Notes: generated by a model from the letters alone, not told the origin. Shown: positions 1-11,196, counted from the stretch's first letter. The stretch is 64,000 nt of DNA from Heterohyrax brucei (GCA_028571685.1 CM053143.1:153940329-154004328), one strand, 5' to 3'. Numbers and translations are program-made.

Positions 1-115
1 AGTGGCACCTCAAAAGAAAGGATGGGCAACCTGCTTCTGTAAAATCAGCCACTGAAAATCCTATAGGCACCATTCTACCCTGACACACATGGAGTGGCTG
101 TAAGGCAAGGCCTAC
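1..115 (+). repeat. AfroSINE, 3' part
   Basis: Body 'ggcacctcaaaagaaagg' followed by 'atcagccactgaaaatcc' and 'tgacacacatggagtggctg'. This matches the long AfroSINE variant seen again at 14415 and 43835. Its head is outside the window. 116-887 shows no recognisable feature. Confidence 0.75.
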
Positions 116-887
116 TTGAAGGCACCTGGGTAAGGTCAAGGTTGTGTCTCTCTAAGCCCCTAGGCGGTTACTCTCCACTCTTGCTTACCCTCTCTGCTAC
201 CCTCTAATAAACAGAGTGCACAGTCATTGGCGGAATAGCCAGTGTTTCTATAACTGCATTGGAGTCTGACAGTCAAGTTTGCCTGTGAACATGAAGAGTT
301 AATGTGTCTTGGGTCTTATTCTTTCACTCCTTTCCTTCTTTGGGGGAGCACTTACTATCTGGGAGCTGATTTGTCTCTAACTTAATTTAAGAAGACTTGT
401 TTTTGCCTTGAGTGACAGCAAAAAACTTCAACCTTAAAAGGCACAGAACTAAATGAATGGCTTAGGATAAGATTAAAACAAGGACTCCAGGGCATTCTGA
501 ATAATGAATTAAGCCTTCATTATTCTTTGGTGCTTTTTTTTCCCCTCTAGCATTTATTAATTAACAACTGTTTTCTATCAAAAATATCAATGAGATCATT
601 ATTCTTACAACTGACTAAAGTAAATGTAATGTTTAATTTTACATTTTATTTAAAACTAGGGGTTATAATACATGACTTGGTTATTATGCCTATTTCTTTA
701 ATAGATTTCTGCTTAGAAAATACAGCAGGTAACCCTGCAGTTCCCAGAAGGTTGTTTGCATGGAAAATGACTGTACCAGCTTTAATATTTTAAAAAAATA
801 TATAATAATGATTATTCATGTTTTGGGTTTGAGCCTTTAATCTCACTTGTGCGGCCCATGTGTGTGCAAATCCTTTGTTAAACATCT

Positions 888-1103
888 TGGAAGACGAGTA
901 GGTGTCTGCATAATAGAACTTCTCCAGCCTGTATGAAGGCAGGGAATAACGGGAGCCTGGGGTTAGGAATCTGCAGGAGGACAGGGAAATGCCTCCCTAG
1001 AACTCTAGGAGGAAATAAGAGATCTACTTACTCTGGGTTTAATACCCATAAACAATTTGTGGTTCTTGTTGGGTACCATAGAGTTGATTTTGAGTCCTAG
1101 ATC
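888..1103 (+). repeat. Direct repeat copy A (~215 bp), flank of CpG-rich block
   Basis: From 'taggtgtctgcataatagaa' to 'gttgattttgagtcctag'. A second copy at 2905-3110 matches at roughly 85% by eye. The right end of each copy runs into a minus-strand AfroSINE core; in copy A the SINE is cut off at 1103. Confidence 0.75.
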
Positions 1104-2904
1104 CAGAGGTCGCCAGGAGTGGGAATTGGCTCGACGGCACTGGCTTGTCACCCCAACAGGGCTGCCACTCATCCAAGAAAAAGCCCTCAGGTGAAGACTT
1201 GCGGGCGAGGCTGAGACGCTGGCACACTCGGGCCCTGATGGCAGGAAGGGAAAACAATACAACCCTTTTGGACGTCCATTGGGCACTTCCTGGAAAAGCT
1301 GAGAAAGGAAACATCATATGAGGCAGCAATCTGGGCATCTGGCAAGATAGCCCGGAGCCCTGAGAGCCGCCTCACCAAGAGGTGGGAGGACTGCCTGTTA
1401 AGTCCGCACACTCGGCCTCTGAAGAAGGGCAAAGGGCGACCTCCCTCCTGGCGGTGGATCGCTGTGGTCACCTTCCAAGGACTCCCCTTGGAAAGCGAAG
1501 CACTGACACCAGCACCTATGGGGGCTCGTTGTCTGGAATGGCCTTCTGAGCTGCCGTCTGACTGTCCTGGATGGCCTCAGTGGCATCCAAATCGCTTCCT
1601 TACCGTGTTTCCTGGAGCTTGCGGCAACGGGGAAAGAAGAAGCTCACTGGGGGCCGGATCAGCTGAGTGGGCAGGGTGATCCGCTAGGGTTCTTTCTTTC
1701 CTGGCTCCAGCCAGCCTCAGAGACAGCCCTGCCGTGAAGTTGGCGAGGGGGCCTCGAGCTGCGGGGCACACCGGCCGGCCCGGGCTGGACTGGGTGCTGG
1801 CGGCTGCGGTGCAGAGCTGTCCCAGGGGAGGACTTCCAATGGGACTGTAGCGGTGATATTCCTCAAGGAGGTAGGTGGCACTTTCTCAGGAATGAGTCGG
1901 GCAACTGCATTGTCAGCCCTGGGACACAGGTCAGCTGGATTGCCCAACACCCACAAAGGCACTGAGTGTACAGGAGGAAATCCTCCAATCAGTGCCACTT
2001 GCAATCGCCCCCAAGAAGAGAAAAGACAACAGACGACATCTCACCAGAGACACAAAGGACGTACAGACAGATAATTCCAAGTTCCCACTACAGGAAACCG
2101 CAAGAGATGGCCTAAGTGGAGAGACTACCCTCGCTCGTGGAGACGGAGGCTCCACGCTGTGAAAATGTAGACTCATGGAGCAGCCTGGAGAATCCGGACG
2201 CACAATCAGCCACCCCACTCCTACCCCACCCCCAAGCACTGATTCGAACAATGCCCAGACTGCCAATAGCCGAGAAAAGACAGTCTCTATCAATGGTCTT
2301 GGCGTCCCTGCATATCCATCTGCCCCCACCCACCATCCCCAAGTCAAACCAGACCCTCATCTCACATCACGCCCGAAAGTCCCTTCAAAGGGGATGAGAG
2401 AGCTGAATGTCAAATCTCCAACGGTAAAGATCCTGGATGCAATCCTAGGGACAGCTCTCAGAGCCCCCAGACAAAGGCAGAAAGGTCTTCGAAAAGCCAC
2501 CCCCACAGAGGAGAGAGTACATCACTGAGACCTCCGAAAACATCAAAGCTCTATGCTTCTCTGAAGACTTCAACCAAAGAGTGCAGTGCCTGCCTGGAGA
2601 TTGGACAAGACCAACTGGGCCACCACAGATCCAATCAGCATCTACTCTCTATAACCCAGAAGATACTGCCAGCACAGAGGCAAACTGCTGAATAAGCCCC
2701 TTAAAAACTGGACAAAGGACAGGAAGAGACACTTCTCCAACCCAGACCTGCAGGCAGCTCACAGAGAGGTGTGCGAAGGCACTCCCTCAGCAGCAGTGGG
2801 AGAAATGCAGACAAGAATGGTCCTGAGAGACCACCTTGGCCCTCCGAAAAACTGAAGCAAATCCAATGCCATTGAGCCGATTCCCACTCCCAGCGACTCT
2901 AGGG
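1104..2904 (+). other. CpG-rich block with decayed L1 ORF2 pieces
   Basis: GC- and CpG-rich compared with its surroundings, densest at about 1730-1830. Two plus-strand stretches resemble L1 ORF2: about 1240-1340 (IQPFWTSIGHFLEKLRKETS, like the WKTVWRFLKKL region) and about 2320-2850 (MRELNVKSPTVKILDAILGT, then KNWTKDRKRHFSNPDLQAAH). They occur in the reverse of their order in an intact L1. 1400-2300 is unassigned; an L1 5' UTR or unrelated GC-rich DNA is possible. No host gene can be supported. Confidence 0.5.
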
Positions 2905-3110
2905 TAGGTGTCTACATAGTAGAACTTCTCCAGCCTCTGTGAAGGGAGGCAATATGGGAGCCTGGGGCCACAAATCTGCAGGGGGACAGGGAAATACCTC
3001 CCTAGGACTCTGAGCTGAAATCCAAGGTCTACTTTCTTCTGTGGGTTTTACCCACAGAACAATTTGTGGTTCTTGTTGGGTACCGCAGAGTTGATTTTGG
3101 GTCATAGTGA
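2905..3110 (+). repeat. Direct repeat copy B (~215 bp)
   Basis: Counterpart of 888-1103. In this copy the sequence passes into a complete minus-strand AfroSINE. Confidence 0.75.
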
Positions 3111-3262
3111 CACGGTATCAGAGTAGAACAGCCCTATAGGTCTTAACCTTTATGGAAGCAGATCATCGGTTCTTTACCCAGTGGGGCCGATGGGTTTGTC
3201 TGAACCTCCATCCTTTTGGTTAGCAGTCAAGCGCTTAACCACTGTGCCACCAGGGCTCCTTA
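3070..3262 (-). repeat. AfroSINE (long variant)
   Basis: Reverse of the SINE: core 'gttgattttgggtcatagtg', an extra segment 'tttatggaagcagatc', and head 'cttaaccactgtgccaccag'. Confidence 0.85.
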
Positions 3263-3835
3263 TAAAATGATCACAATAGATAGATCCTTTTGGTTCATTA
3301 AAAATGAGTCATTCCGCTGGATACCCTGTTAACTCAGAGCTGAAGCCACCCCCAAAGTCCATCTTTCAAAGATTAAAAACCGAAAACCAAACACACTGCT
3401 GTTGAGTTGATGCCAACTTTTATAGTTGACCTTATAGACAGAACAGAACTGCCTCATAGAGTTTCCAAGGAACACTTAGTGGATTTGAACTGCCAACCTT
3501 ATGGTTAGCAGACCAAGCACTTAACCACCATGCTAGCACGGTTTCCTGACAAAGATGAGACAGGCCTATAAAACAAAAATAATAACACACGTGAGGAACA
3601 TGCTTCTTAGTTCAATGGAGCATATGAGACCAAATGGGCAACACCTGCCCCCGAAAGCAGAGACAAGAAGCCAGAAAGGGAGAGGACAGTTGGATGAGTG
3701 GACACAATGTACCCAGGGTAAAAAGGGGTGAGTGTTGACACATAGCAGGGTTTGCAACCAGTGTCATAAAGCACTTTAAATTTTTGAGTGAGATACTAAT
3801 TTGTGCTGTAAAGTTTCACCTAAGCATAACATTTT
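3263..3835 (+). repeat. L1 3' end, split by an AfroSINE
   Basis: Shares 'ctggataccctgttaactca' with the copy near 23145 and 'gaggaacatgcttcttag' with the copy at 5286-5720. It ends in a 'taatttgtgctgtaaagttt' segment and A-rich DNA. A minus-strand AfroSINE sits inside at 3386-3545. Confidence 0.7.
3386..3545 (-). repeat. AfroSINE nested in L1 3' end
   Basis: Core 'gttgagttgatgccaact', 'ggatttgaactgccaacc', and head 'cacttaaccaccatgctag'. Confidence 0.85.
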
Positions 3836-4088
3836 TTTAAATGACAGTAATAAAAAAAAGAGTTATTGTGAGTATGTTTTTAGACACTGATTCTTTTTTC
3901 TCTAATTCTATCACATTGTTGCATATCCAAAATTTAACAAGTCAAATAGTTTGATAAAAATGGTGTTTGAAAACAGCAGTCTCCTGCTTGTCTTTCTCCA
4001 TCCCCGATCTCTTCTTCACAGAGGCAATTTCTTCCACCTTCTAAAGCTATTTCTTTGGACTTTGCCTCCATATTTCTAAACCATATGC

Positions 4089-4259
4089 TATCCTAGTTGT
4101 CTAATGCTGCCATAACAGAAACACCACAAATGCGTGGCTTTCCAGAACAGAAGTTTGTTTTCTTACAGTTTAGGAGGCAGTAAGTATGAATCAGCTCCCT
4201 AACCCTACAGGAAACTTCTGCGGGGTCTCGTGGGAACTTCTTGTTTCTTCCAAACTGTA
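4089..4259 (-). repeat. MaLR/ERVL-like LTR fragment
   Basis: Contains the 3' end of the window's common LTR in reverse: 'ctgccataacagaaacacca' then 'cttacagtttaggaggc'. It is truncated by the AfroSINE that follows. 3836-4088 has nothing recognisable. Confidence 0.6.
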
Positions 4260-4415
4260 GCTAACCCTGGTGGCATAGTGGTTAAGCGCAACAAGAAGGC
4301 TGGCCGTTGAAATCCACCAGATACTCCTTGGAAATGCTATGGGGCAGTTGTGCTCTCTCTGTAAGGTCTCGATAAGTCGGATCAACTTGACTGCTATGGG
4401 TTTTTTGTGGGTAGC
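4260..4415 (+). repeat. AfroSINE
   Basis: Head 'aaccctggtggcatagtgg', body 'ctatggggcagttgtgctc' and 3' core 'aagtcggatcaacttgact'. 4416-5111 beyond it is unassigned. Confidence 0.88.
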
Positions 4416-5111
4416 TCCCATGGTCCTCGAGACAGAAGTGGAAGTAAGCATGTGGGGGCCTGCAGTTCAAGACCTAGAACCCCACGTGATCCCCTCTGTT
4501 CTGTAGGGTGTCCTGCCCTAATGTCACAATGAGCTGGGTCTCTCCCACTTACCCACTTCACAGAGTCAACTTCTGGACTTTGGAGCTGGGGATAGCAGGT
4601 AAGCAAATTAGTGCTTCCTATTCAGACTTGTCAGGCTTCTGTTCTCAGCCCAGCTTGTACCCTGGAGCTGCCAAGTCTTGAGTCTTTCTGAGGGTCTGTG
4701 GTTGGAATCAGCCTGCTTCTAGGCTGCCCCCAGTGTTCACAATGGTTTCTGCTTCCTTTAGTCAGCTGTCAGGATTCACTTGTCTATAAGCTTTCTAACT
4801 TCAAAATATTTATTTTTTTCTTCCATTTATCTTTGTCCTATGGGTTTATGTCTTTTTTATTATTATTATTATTTTTTAGCCTACTCTGTGTCACTTGGGT
4901 AGCACTGGTAGGGGTGGGGCCAAACTAAAATGGTGTTTTCAATTTGTACCTAACATTGAAGAGGATTTGTAAGTGATGGAACCTAAGCAAAGTTATAATG
5001 AAGTACAAACTAAGCTGCCTTAGCTTATTTCTCATTAGGCACAGTCTTGACTTACAGTTTCTGAGGGATACTAAACTTGATTGTTATTTTAAGATTTTAT
5101 GTTTCTGTAGG

Positions 5112-5285
5112 TGCCCTGGAAACCCTGGTTGTGTGTTGGTTAAGTGCTAGAGCTGCTAATCAGTAGGATGGCAGTTCAAATCCAACAGGTGCTCCTTGGA
5201 AACTCTATGGGGCAGTTCTACTCTGTCCTCTAGGGTTACTATGAGTTAGAATGGACTGAATGGCAGTGTTTGTTTGTTTTTTTTA
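5112..5285 (+). repeat. AfroSINE
   Basis: Full unit from 'ggaaaccctggttgtgtgtt' to 'atggactgaatggcagtg' and a T-rich tail. Confidence 0.9.
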
Positions 5286-5720
5286 ATAGGTGCCCTATTT
5301 GTATTAAAAGTTTATGTGGTGGGAGGAACAACTGGAGGGTACCTGGAGGACATCCCTCCAACCTTTGGGTCTATTAGGGTTAGCCCAGCACTGAGGCCAT
5401 TCCAGGAGCTACCTCCTCAGACAAAGATTGAACTGGTCTCTAAGACATAAAATGAGACTGGTGAAGAATATGTTTCTTGTCTTAAGTAGATATAGGAGAC
5501 TCACTGGGCAGCTCCTGTCTGAAGGAGAGATGACAACAGAGGAGTACTGGAACTGGTTAAATGGACATATGAAATATAGGGTGTGGAGTGAGCGTGCTGT
5601 CACGGTGCAGGGTAGCGGCCAGGGTAACATGACAATGTGTGTGTAAGTTATTTGTTGAGAAACTGACTGTTAACATTCACTTAAGATGCAATGAAAAACA
5701 CACATTAGTAATAAAAAAAA
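5286..5720 (+). repeat. L1 3' end
   Basis: Contains 'taagacataaaatgagactg', 'gaagaatatgtttcttgt' and 'ttgttgagaaactgactg'. This is the same terminal family as 3566-3835 and 23220-23440. Confidence 0.65.
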
Positions 5721-6105
5721 TCTGAAAAAAGAACATCAATTTATACCAAAAGAAAATAGAAGAAAGGATACAGCAAAGATAAAAGCGTACATGGATGAAC
5801 TAGAAAACAACATACAACAGGGAATTCAGCAAAGGCATAGAAAGGTAGAATCCTTCAGACAGAACCATTGGCTCCTGCTCATCTGAAGCAAAAAAGAAAG
5901 AAACCAGACTTAAATAACAAACTAGTTTATGGGACCAGTTGCATACATAGACCACGTTCCTCAGCTATCCAGAGACCAGAACTAGATAGGTGGTGCCCAG
6001 CTACCACTACTGGCCACTCTGACCTTGGCTACAGTAGGTGGTCCTGGAGAGAGTGAAAGAAAATTGTAGGGGGAAAAAAAACTCATACTTTTAATAAAAG
6101 GCCAA

Positions 6106-6292
6106 ACTTACTGGGCTGGCAGAGACTTGAGTAATCCCTGAGACTATCACCCTGAGACAGCCTTTAAACCTGGAACCAAAACTACTCTGGAGGTAATGTT
6201 TCAGCTAAATAACAGATTGGCTAATAAAATAAGCAGTATTACACGTGAAGTACTGTGTTCCTTTTAATTAAAAAAAAAGAATTATCTATATC
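6106..6292 (+). repeat. Direct repeat D1 flanking the LTR element
   Basis: L1 3' UTR sequence repeated at 7862-8046 with about 12 mismatches and a 1-base gap by eye (~93% identity). Confidence 0.9.
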
Positions 6293-6299
6293 TATATAC

Positions 6300-7860
6300 T
6301 GTTTTAGTCAGCTAGTGCTGCTGTAACAGAAACACCACAGAGTGGATGGCTTTAACAAAGGAAACTTTATTCTTACACAGTCTGGTAGGCTACAAGTCCA
6401 AATTGAGGATATCTGCTCCAGGGGAAGGCTTTCCACCTGGTTGGCTCTGAAGGAAAGTCCAGTAATCCATCAGTCTTTGGTTGGGGAGCATCTTAGCGCA
6501 GGAACCTCAGGTCTGAAGGACACATTCTTCTGGCCAGTGTTGCTTGCTTGATGGTGTGAAGTTCCCAATTCTCTGCCTGCTTCTCTGTCCTTTTATCTCT
6601 TGTAGGATAAAAGGATTAGGGTGGGGCAAGCCATACTCCAGGGAAACTCCCTTTACAGTAGAGCAGGGAGGTGATGTTATAAAGGGATTTACAGTCCCAC
6701 CCTAATCCTTTAGCATACAGCAAAGGAAAACCACAAAAGGGAGGACAGTTACAAGATACTGGGAATCATGGCCCAGCCACATAGCTACATGTATTTTTGG
6801 GGGGAGACAATTCAATCCATGACATCCCATCCTTTGGCACTACAAAAATCACATCATTGAAACATGTAGCATATTCATCTCATCATAGCAAAATCATGTC
6901 TGTCCCACATAATAGAAGTTTTAAATCAGTTGCAAATCCAAAATTCAAAAATTTCTTTGTATCTATGAAACCTAGAGCGCAAGCTATCTGCTTCCACAGT
7001 TACAGCGGCAGAACAGGCACAAGTTAGACATTCCATTACAAATGTGAGAAATTGCAGGGAAAGAAGACATTAACAGGCAACACATAAGTCAGCAGAACAC
7101 ATTATGTTAGCCCTTAAAGCTTTGAAAATACCCTTACATTTTCTGAGACATTCTACACAATTGCCCTGCCCTCCAGACTAGGTGTTGGCTACAATCTCTG
7201 GATTCTGAGTGGAGACTCCCAGCCTGTGCTATAACTCTACCTTCAAGGTCTACTTGGACAGAAACTCTGTCCCATCGGCTTTAGGTGCACCCTAAGCCCA
7301 ACTGAGTGGCAATTCCACCCTTACAAATACAGGATGCCATGGTTCCACCTTTCCAAAGCCCTGAGGTTATGGCCATACCTTTTGAGACTGAGGCAGCTCA
7401 GCTTCTCATGCTATTTGTCTCTTCAGCTTTGGCTTCTTGTGGCCACATGGCCTGGATCTCAGGCCTACATCTACCCTGCTGGGGCAAGTGTTCCAAAGCT
7501 CTGTAGCTCTACTGATTCAAGCGCCTAGAGGCAATTCACTCTTGCTGGAAAGCGGTGTGCCTAGAGGCTCTCACCTAACTTGTTCTGTGGGTCAGCAAGG
7601 CTAGCTCCACTGATTCAAGTGCCCAGAGGCACCCTGTTCCACAAGGAAAACTCTGTGCACAGGCACTTAGTTCTCTTGCTCCATGGGTCAGCTCCAGTGC
7701 TGCCTCTGGTTCTGCTGCTGCTGCTGCCGCCACCAATCCTTTGTTGTTCTTCACCATCTGCACCTTCTTCATTCCTTCTGAATCTTCTATCCATTCATAG
7801 TTTCAAAATGACTTCCACATTTTAGGTATTTGCTAGAGAAGCACCCCACTCCTGGTACCA
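6300..7860 (-). mobile_element. MaLR/ERVL-like element: 3' LTR plus internal region, 5' LTR absent
   Basis: Read on the minus strand, the right end starts at a Leu-tRNA-type primer site (TGGTACCAGGAGTGGGG, 7860-7844), runs through ~1.0 kb of internal DNA without retroviral genes, then into a 525-bp LTR (6824-6300) with TG...CA ends ('tgtcatggattgaattgt' to 'gctgactaaaaca'). MaLRs are known non-autonomous relatives of ERVL with this layout. A CTG/GCC-type short repeat occurs at about 7718-7732. There should be a 5' LTR to the right of 7860; instead there is a copy of L1 sequence. Confidence 0.75.
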
Positions 7861-7861
7861 C

Positions 7862-8046
7862 ACTTACTGGGCTGGCAGAGACTTGAGTAACCCCTGAGAC
7901 TATCACCCAGAGATAGCCTTTAAACCTTGAACCAAAACAACTCTAGAGGTAATGTTTCAGCTAAATAACAGATTGGCTAATAAAATAAGCAATATCACCC
8001 ATGAAGCACTGTGTTCCTTTTAATTAAAAAACAGAATTATCTATAT
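7862..8046 (+). repeat. Direct repeat D2 flanking the LTR element
   Basis: Second copy of 6106-6292. It abuts the primer-binding-site end of the LTR element exactly and then continues into the rest of the L1 3' UTR. Confidence 0.9.
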
Positions 8047-8439
8047 AACACCAAACAGTCAACATTTACCCTAAAGCAAAGACAACAGGATGGGTGGGGG
8101 TTGGGGGCTGGGGGGGCAGGGAGGAAGCAAGAATATTGGAAACAGAACAATCAAAACCGAAATAATAAGGATGTTGGCACAATGTGGAAGATGTAACTGA
8201 TGTCACTGAAAAAAACATGTGTAGAATTTTTTTAATGAGAATCTGATCTGCTATGTAAACTTTCACCAGACACTCAATAAAATATTAAAAAAAAAAAAAA
8301 AAGTAATCCCTTTCCAAGACTGATCATAAACAGAAGATCAAAATTACCAGTGTTAGGAATTAAAAAAGAGAGATCGCCTCAGATACAAAATAGATCATGA
8401 GATGACATGTGACACTGCTGGTTTCCTTGTAGAATTCTT

Positions 8440-8698
8440 ACCTTCTGTGCAGGACACTTGGGTTTGATTGTGAGCCAATGCGTCTGCCACACAGCCACCA
8501 CCTTCAGGCCTGCGTATTGCTATGATGCTAAATAAGTTTGAGGGGACCTTCTAGACTAAGAGTGCCTAGGAAGAATGGCCTGGCAATCTAATTCAAGGAA
8601 TCAGCCAATGATTCTTATAGATCCTAAGAGTGCACAATCAGACTTCTGTGGCTGAGGTTGCCATGAGTCAGAGCACCTGAAAGCAGCTAACAACAAGA
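8440..8698 (+). repeat. AfroSINE, long variant, old
   Basis: Diverged copy with 'gcgtattgctatgatgctaa', 'ttctagactaagagtgcc', 'gcctggcaatcta' and 3' core 'ttgccatgagtcagagc'. Confidence 0.7.
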
Positions 8699-8699
8699 T

Positions 8700-9250
8700 A
8701 ATGTTTTAAACAATCAATGCCTACAAGTTCAAAACTTTTATGTGAGGCAGACAAGTTCTTAGAAAAATGTCCCAAAATGGATACAAGAAATCTGAGTAGT
8801 CCTAGAAATATTTTTAAAAATTAAATCTATAATTATTCTAACAAAGAAAAGTCAAGGCTCATAGGGCCTTACCAAGGAATCTTACCAAATCTCTTAAATA
8901 AGAAATAACACCACTTTTATAGTCTTCTACAGAATAGAAAAAAGTGGAACAATTCTCAAGCTGTTTGAAATGGCCAACATATCCTTGGTACCCAAATCTG
9001 GCAAGGACATAAGAAAGGAAAACTATAGGTCCATACTACACATGGCTGAAAATATTCTAAATAAAATATTAGTAAACTGAATCCAGCCATGCCTGAAACA
9101 TAAATGAAACACTGTGACCTGTATCACTTAATTCAATAAAAGGGTTTATTCCAGAAATTCTTAGTTGGTTTCCCTTTCAAAAATCAATGTAAGGCATCTT
9201 TCAGTTGAATAAAGGCAACATTTCTGTCAAGGTGATGATTTAAGATATTT
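8700..9250 (+). repeat. L1 ORF2 fragment (reverse transcriptase region)
   Basis: With frame changes it reads like the L1 RT block: a 'kSGKDIRKENYRSI'-like stretch at about 9000-9035, an ILNKIL-like stretch at about 9053-9075, and a GFIPE-like stretch near 9142-9165. Several stops; inactive. Confidence 0.7.
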
Positions 9251-9404
9251 TGCCTTTGGTTCGTTGTCTCCTGTGAGATACCAGGTGACAGCTTGTCATG
9301 TCCAAGTTTGAGATGATTCCATTTCCCACTTGCTGTCACCATCTGGCAGCACAGCCTGGCCACCTATGTGGACTTGCAGTCTTAGCCTCCTCTTACCCTT
9401 TTAC

Positions 9405-9495
9405 CAGATCACAAAATGGAAGATGATTACATCGTTACATAATTGTCCAATTGCTAAGGATCATGGCCCAGCTAAACTGATACATAACCTTAGCC
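9405..9495 (-). repeat. LTR fragment
   Basis: Short stretch 'cacaaaatggaagatgatta' and 'ggatcatggcccagctaa', which is the U3 end of the common LTR in reverse (compare 40012-40090). Confidence 0.5.
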
Positions 9496-9684
9496 AGTGC
9501 AGTCAGTATTACCTTTACCTTGCACATATACGTTCATTACTGCCAGATTTATATGTTTAATGTGCAGAAGAGTTGGGTAGTAGATTTTTTGCCATTTTTA
9601 TAAATGCAAAATTTGGGGTAATGAGATCATCGATAAGTGAGATCTAGGTGTAATCATGTAAATATATGCGATTAACTTTTATAA

Positions 9685-10022
9685 CTCCATTGCTGTTGAT
9701 TCTGACTCATAGGGACTCTATAGATGGAGTAAAACCGCCCATAGGCTTTCCAAGTCTGTACGTCTTTACAAAAGGAGAAAGCCACTCACAACTTTTCCCT
9801 GCAATGTGGCTGGTAGGTTCCAACCACCAACATTTTGGCTAGCAGCCAAGCACCATACCACCCAAAACAACAAACAAAAAACCAAACCCACCGCTACCAA
9901 AAATGGTATGTCTGCTAACTAAAAAGTCGGCAGTTCAAAATCCACCAGTGGTCCTTGGAATCCTTTGGGGCAGTTCTACTCTGTCCAATAGGGTCACTAC
10001 GAACCATACCACCAGGGCTCCC
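9685..10022 (-). repeat. AfroSINE split by a second, inverted-type SINE insertion
   Basis: Minus-strand AfroSINE at 9685-9862 resumes at 10003-10022 ('accataccaccagggctcc'). The 11-bp 'accataccacc' is present at both 9852-9862 and 10003-10013, so 9863-10002 is an insertion with a target-site duplication. Confidence 0.85.
9863..10002. repeat. AfroSINE insertion with internal inversion (twin-priming type)
   Basis: The left ~35 bp is the SINE 3' end in minus orientation ('aaccaaacccaccgctacc'), and the rest is the SINE body in plus orientation ('tctgctaactaaaaagtcgg' to 'gggtcactacga'). Both parts together sit between one pair of target-site duplications. Confidence 0.75.
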
Positions 10023-10029
10023 TGATTAA

Positions 10030-10700
10030 CACTGGTCACACTTGCTATGTACCATGCATATACCTACATGTGAACACAGTGAAAATTCTCTCAACTCGAC
10101 CAGTAGACAACTGCATGGCAAATGAAAAGGAAATTGAAGTTGCCAGTGATTTCATCCGACTTGAATCAACAATCAGTGTCCATGGAAGCAGCAGCCAAAG
10201 AATGAAAGCATGTATTGCACTGGGCAGACTTGCTACCATAGAACTCTTTAAAGATTTAAAAAGCGAAGATGTCACTTGAATGGTCAAAGTGTTCCTGATC
10301 TAAACCATAGTCTTTTCAGTCACCTCATGCACCTGTGAAACCTGAACAACGTAAAAGGAAGACACAAGAACAGATATATTTGAATGGTGGTATTGGCAAA
10401 GGGTTTTGAATATATCACAGATTGTCAGAAGAATGAACAAATCAGTGTTAGAAGAAATCCGACTAGAATGCTCTTTTGAAGTGGCAAAACTTTGTTATTT
10501 TAGAACTATTATCAGGAAAGACCAATCTCTGGAGAAAGGCCTCGTGTTTGGTAGAGGCCACCTGAAAAAAAGAGAAACCCTCAATGGCATGAATTGACAC
10601 AGCAGCCACCGCAATGGGATCAAACACATCAAAGATCATGAAGATGGCACAGCAGTGGGCAGTTTTGTTGTTTCTACATAAGGTGACCATGAGAAGACTC
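10030..10700 (+). repeat. RTE-type LINE ORF fragment
   Basis: One frame reads VASDFIRLESTISVHGSSSQ and then RMKACIALGRL, like the 'DFIFLGSKIT..EIKRRLLLGR' block of RTE/BovB reverse transcriptases. A later part reads RKDQSLEKGLVFGR, like the C-terminal 'SLEKTLMLG' block. Broken by stops and a gap. Confidence 0.75.
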
Positions 10701-10719
10701 AACAGAAGGTAACAGCAAT

Positions 10720-10935
10720 GTGCCAAATGCTTTTCTAAGTGTCTGACATGTAATCGCATTGATGTCATGTAAAAATGCCATGAGGTGGCTCTGTTAGCTT
10801 CATCCCAATTTTACAGAGGCAGAAGGTGATGCATAGAGAAATTAAAGATCTGCACAGAGTCACACTGCAGTGGCAGAGGCAGGATTTGACACCAGGCAGT
10901 CAAATTCACCCTCTTTACCACAAAGCCGCAACTCT
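10720..10935 (-). repeat. MIR SINE
   Basis: Reverse of MIR: 'ccaattttacagaggcagaa', 'gtcacactgcagtggcag' and 'gatttgacaccaggcagt'. Confidence 0.75.
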
Positions 10936-11196
10936 CATGCCTTCCAGCCCTCGGAGGACAGGCCTTAAGGGGTGCAAGGGGGAGCTCCAGGCCCCAGGGT
11001 CTGAGTCTTTCTCTCCAGCAGAGGGCACCTGTACCCCATGTTTTCTGGGTTCCCTCTAAGGACAGGTGTCTCAATTATTGAGAACTGGAACTCCCAACCA
11101 TTTGTGGGAAAAGCCATGATAAGGTTTTATGTCTCATTATTTAGAGTATATTAATAAAAAGGAGTGATTCAGCTTATGGAAATAATCAAGAGAATG

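Larger units (their letters stand above)
5840..8305 (+). repeat. L1 3' UTR, split by a MaLR-like element
   Basis: L1 3' UTR blocks at 5840-6292 and 7862-8305, ending in a poly(A) run at about 8286-8302. A G-rich run lies at 8092-8123. The middle (6293-7861) is a foreign LTR element, and ~186 bp of the L1 sequence is present on both sides of it (6106-6292 and 7862-8046). Confidence 0.75.

Noticed and set aside
2175..2528. 117-codon plus-strand ORF as a novel gene
   Set aside because: Its second half aligns in frame with an L1 ORF2 block; a relic of a LINE.
1104..2904. CpG-rich block as the KLF3 promoter
   Set aside because: KLF3 is on the minus strand, so its 5' end lies beyond 64000; this block is >30 kb downstream of its poly(A) site.
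4260..4340. SINE heads as tRNA genes
   Set aside because: The heads resemble tRNA box A/B but do not form a full cloverleaf and lie in dispersed, diverged SINE copies.
6825..7860. Retroviral gag/pol/env genes in the LTR elements
   Set aside because: The internal regions carry only short ORFs without recognisable retroviral motifs, as known for non-autonomous MaLRs.
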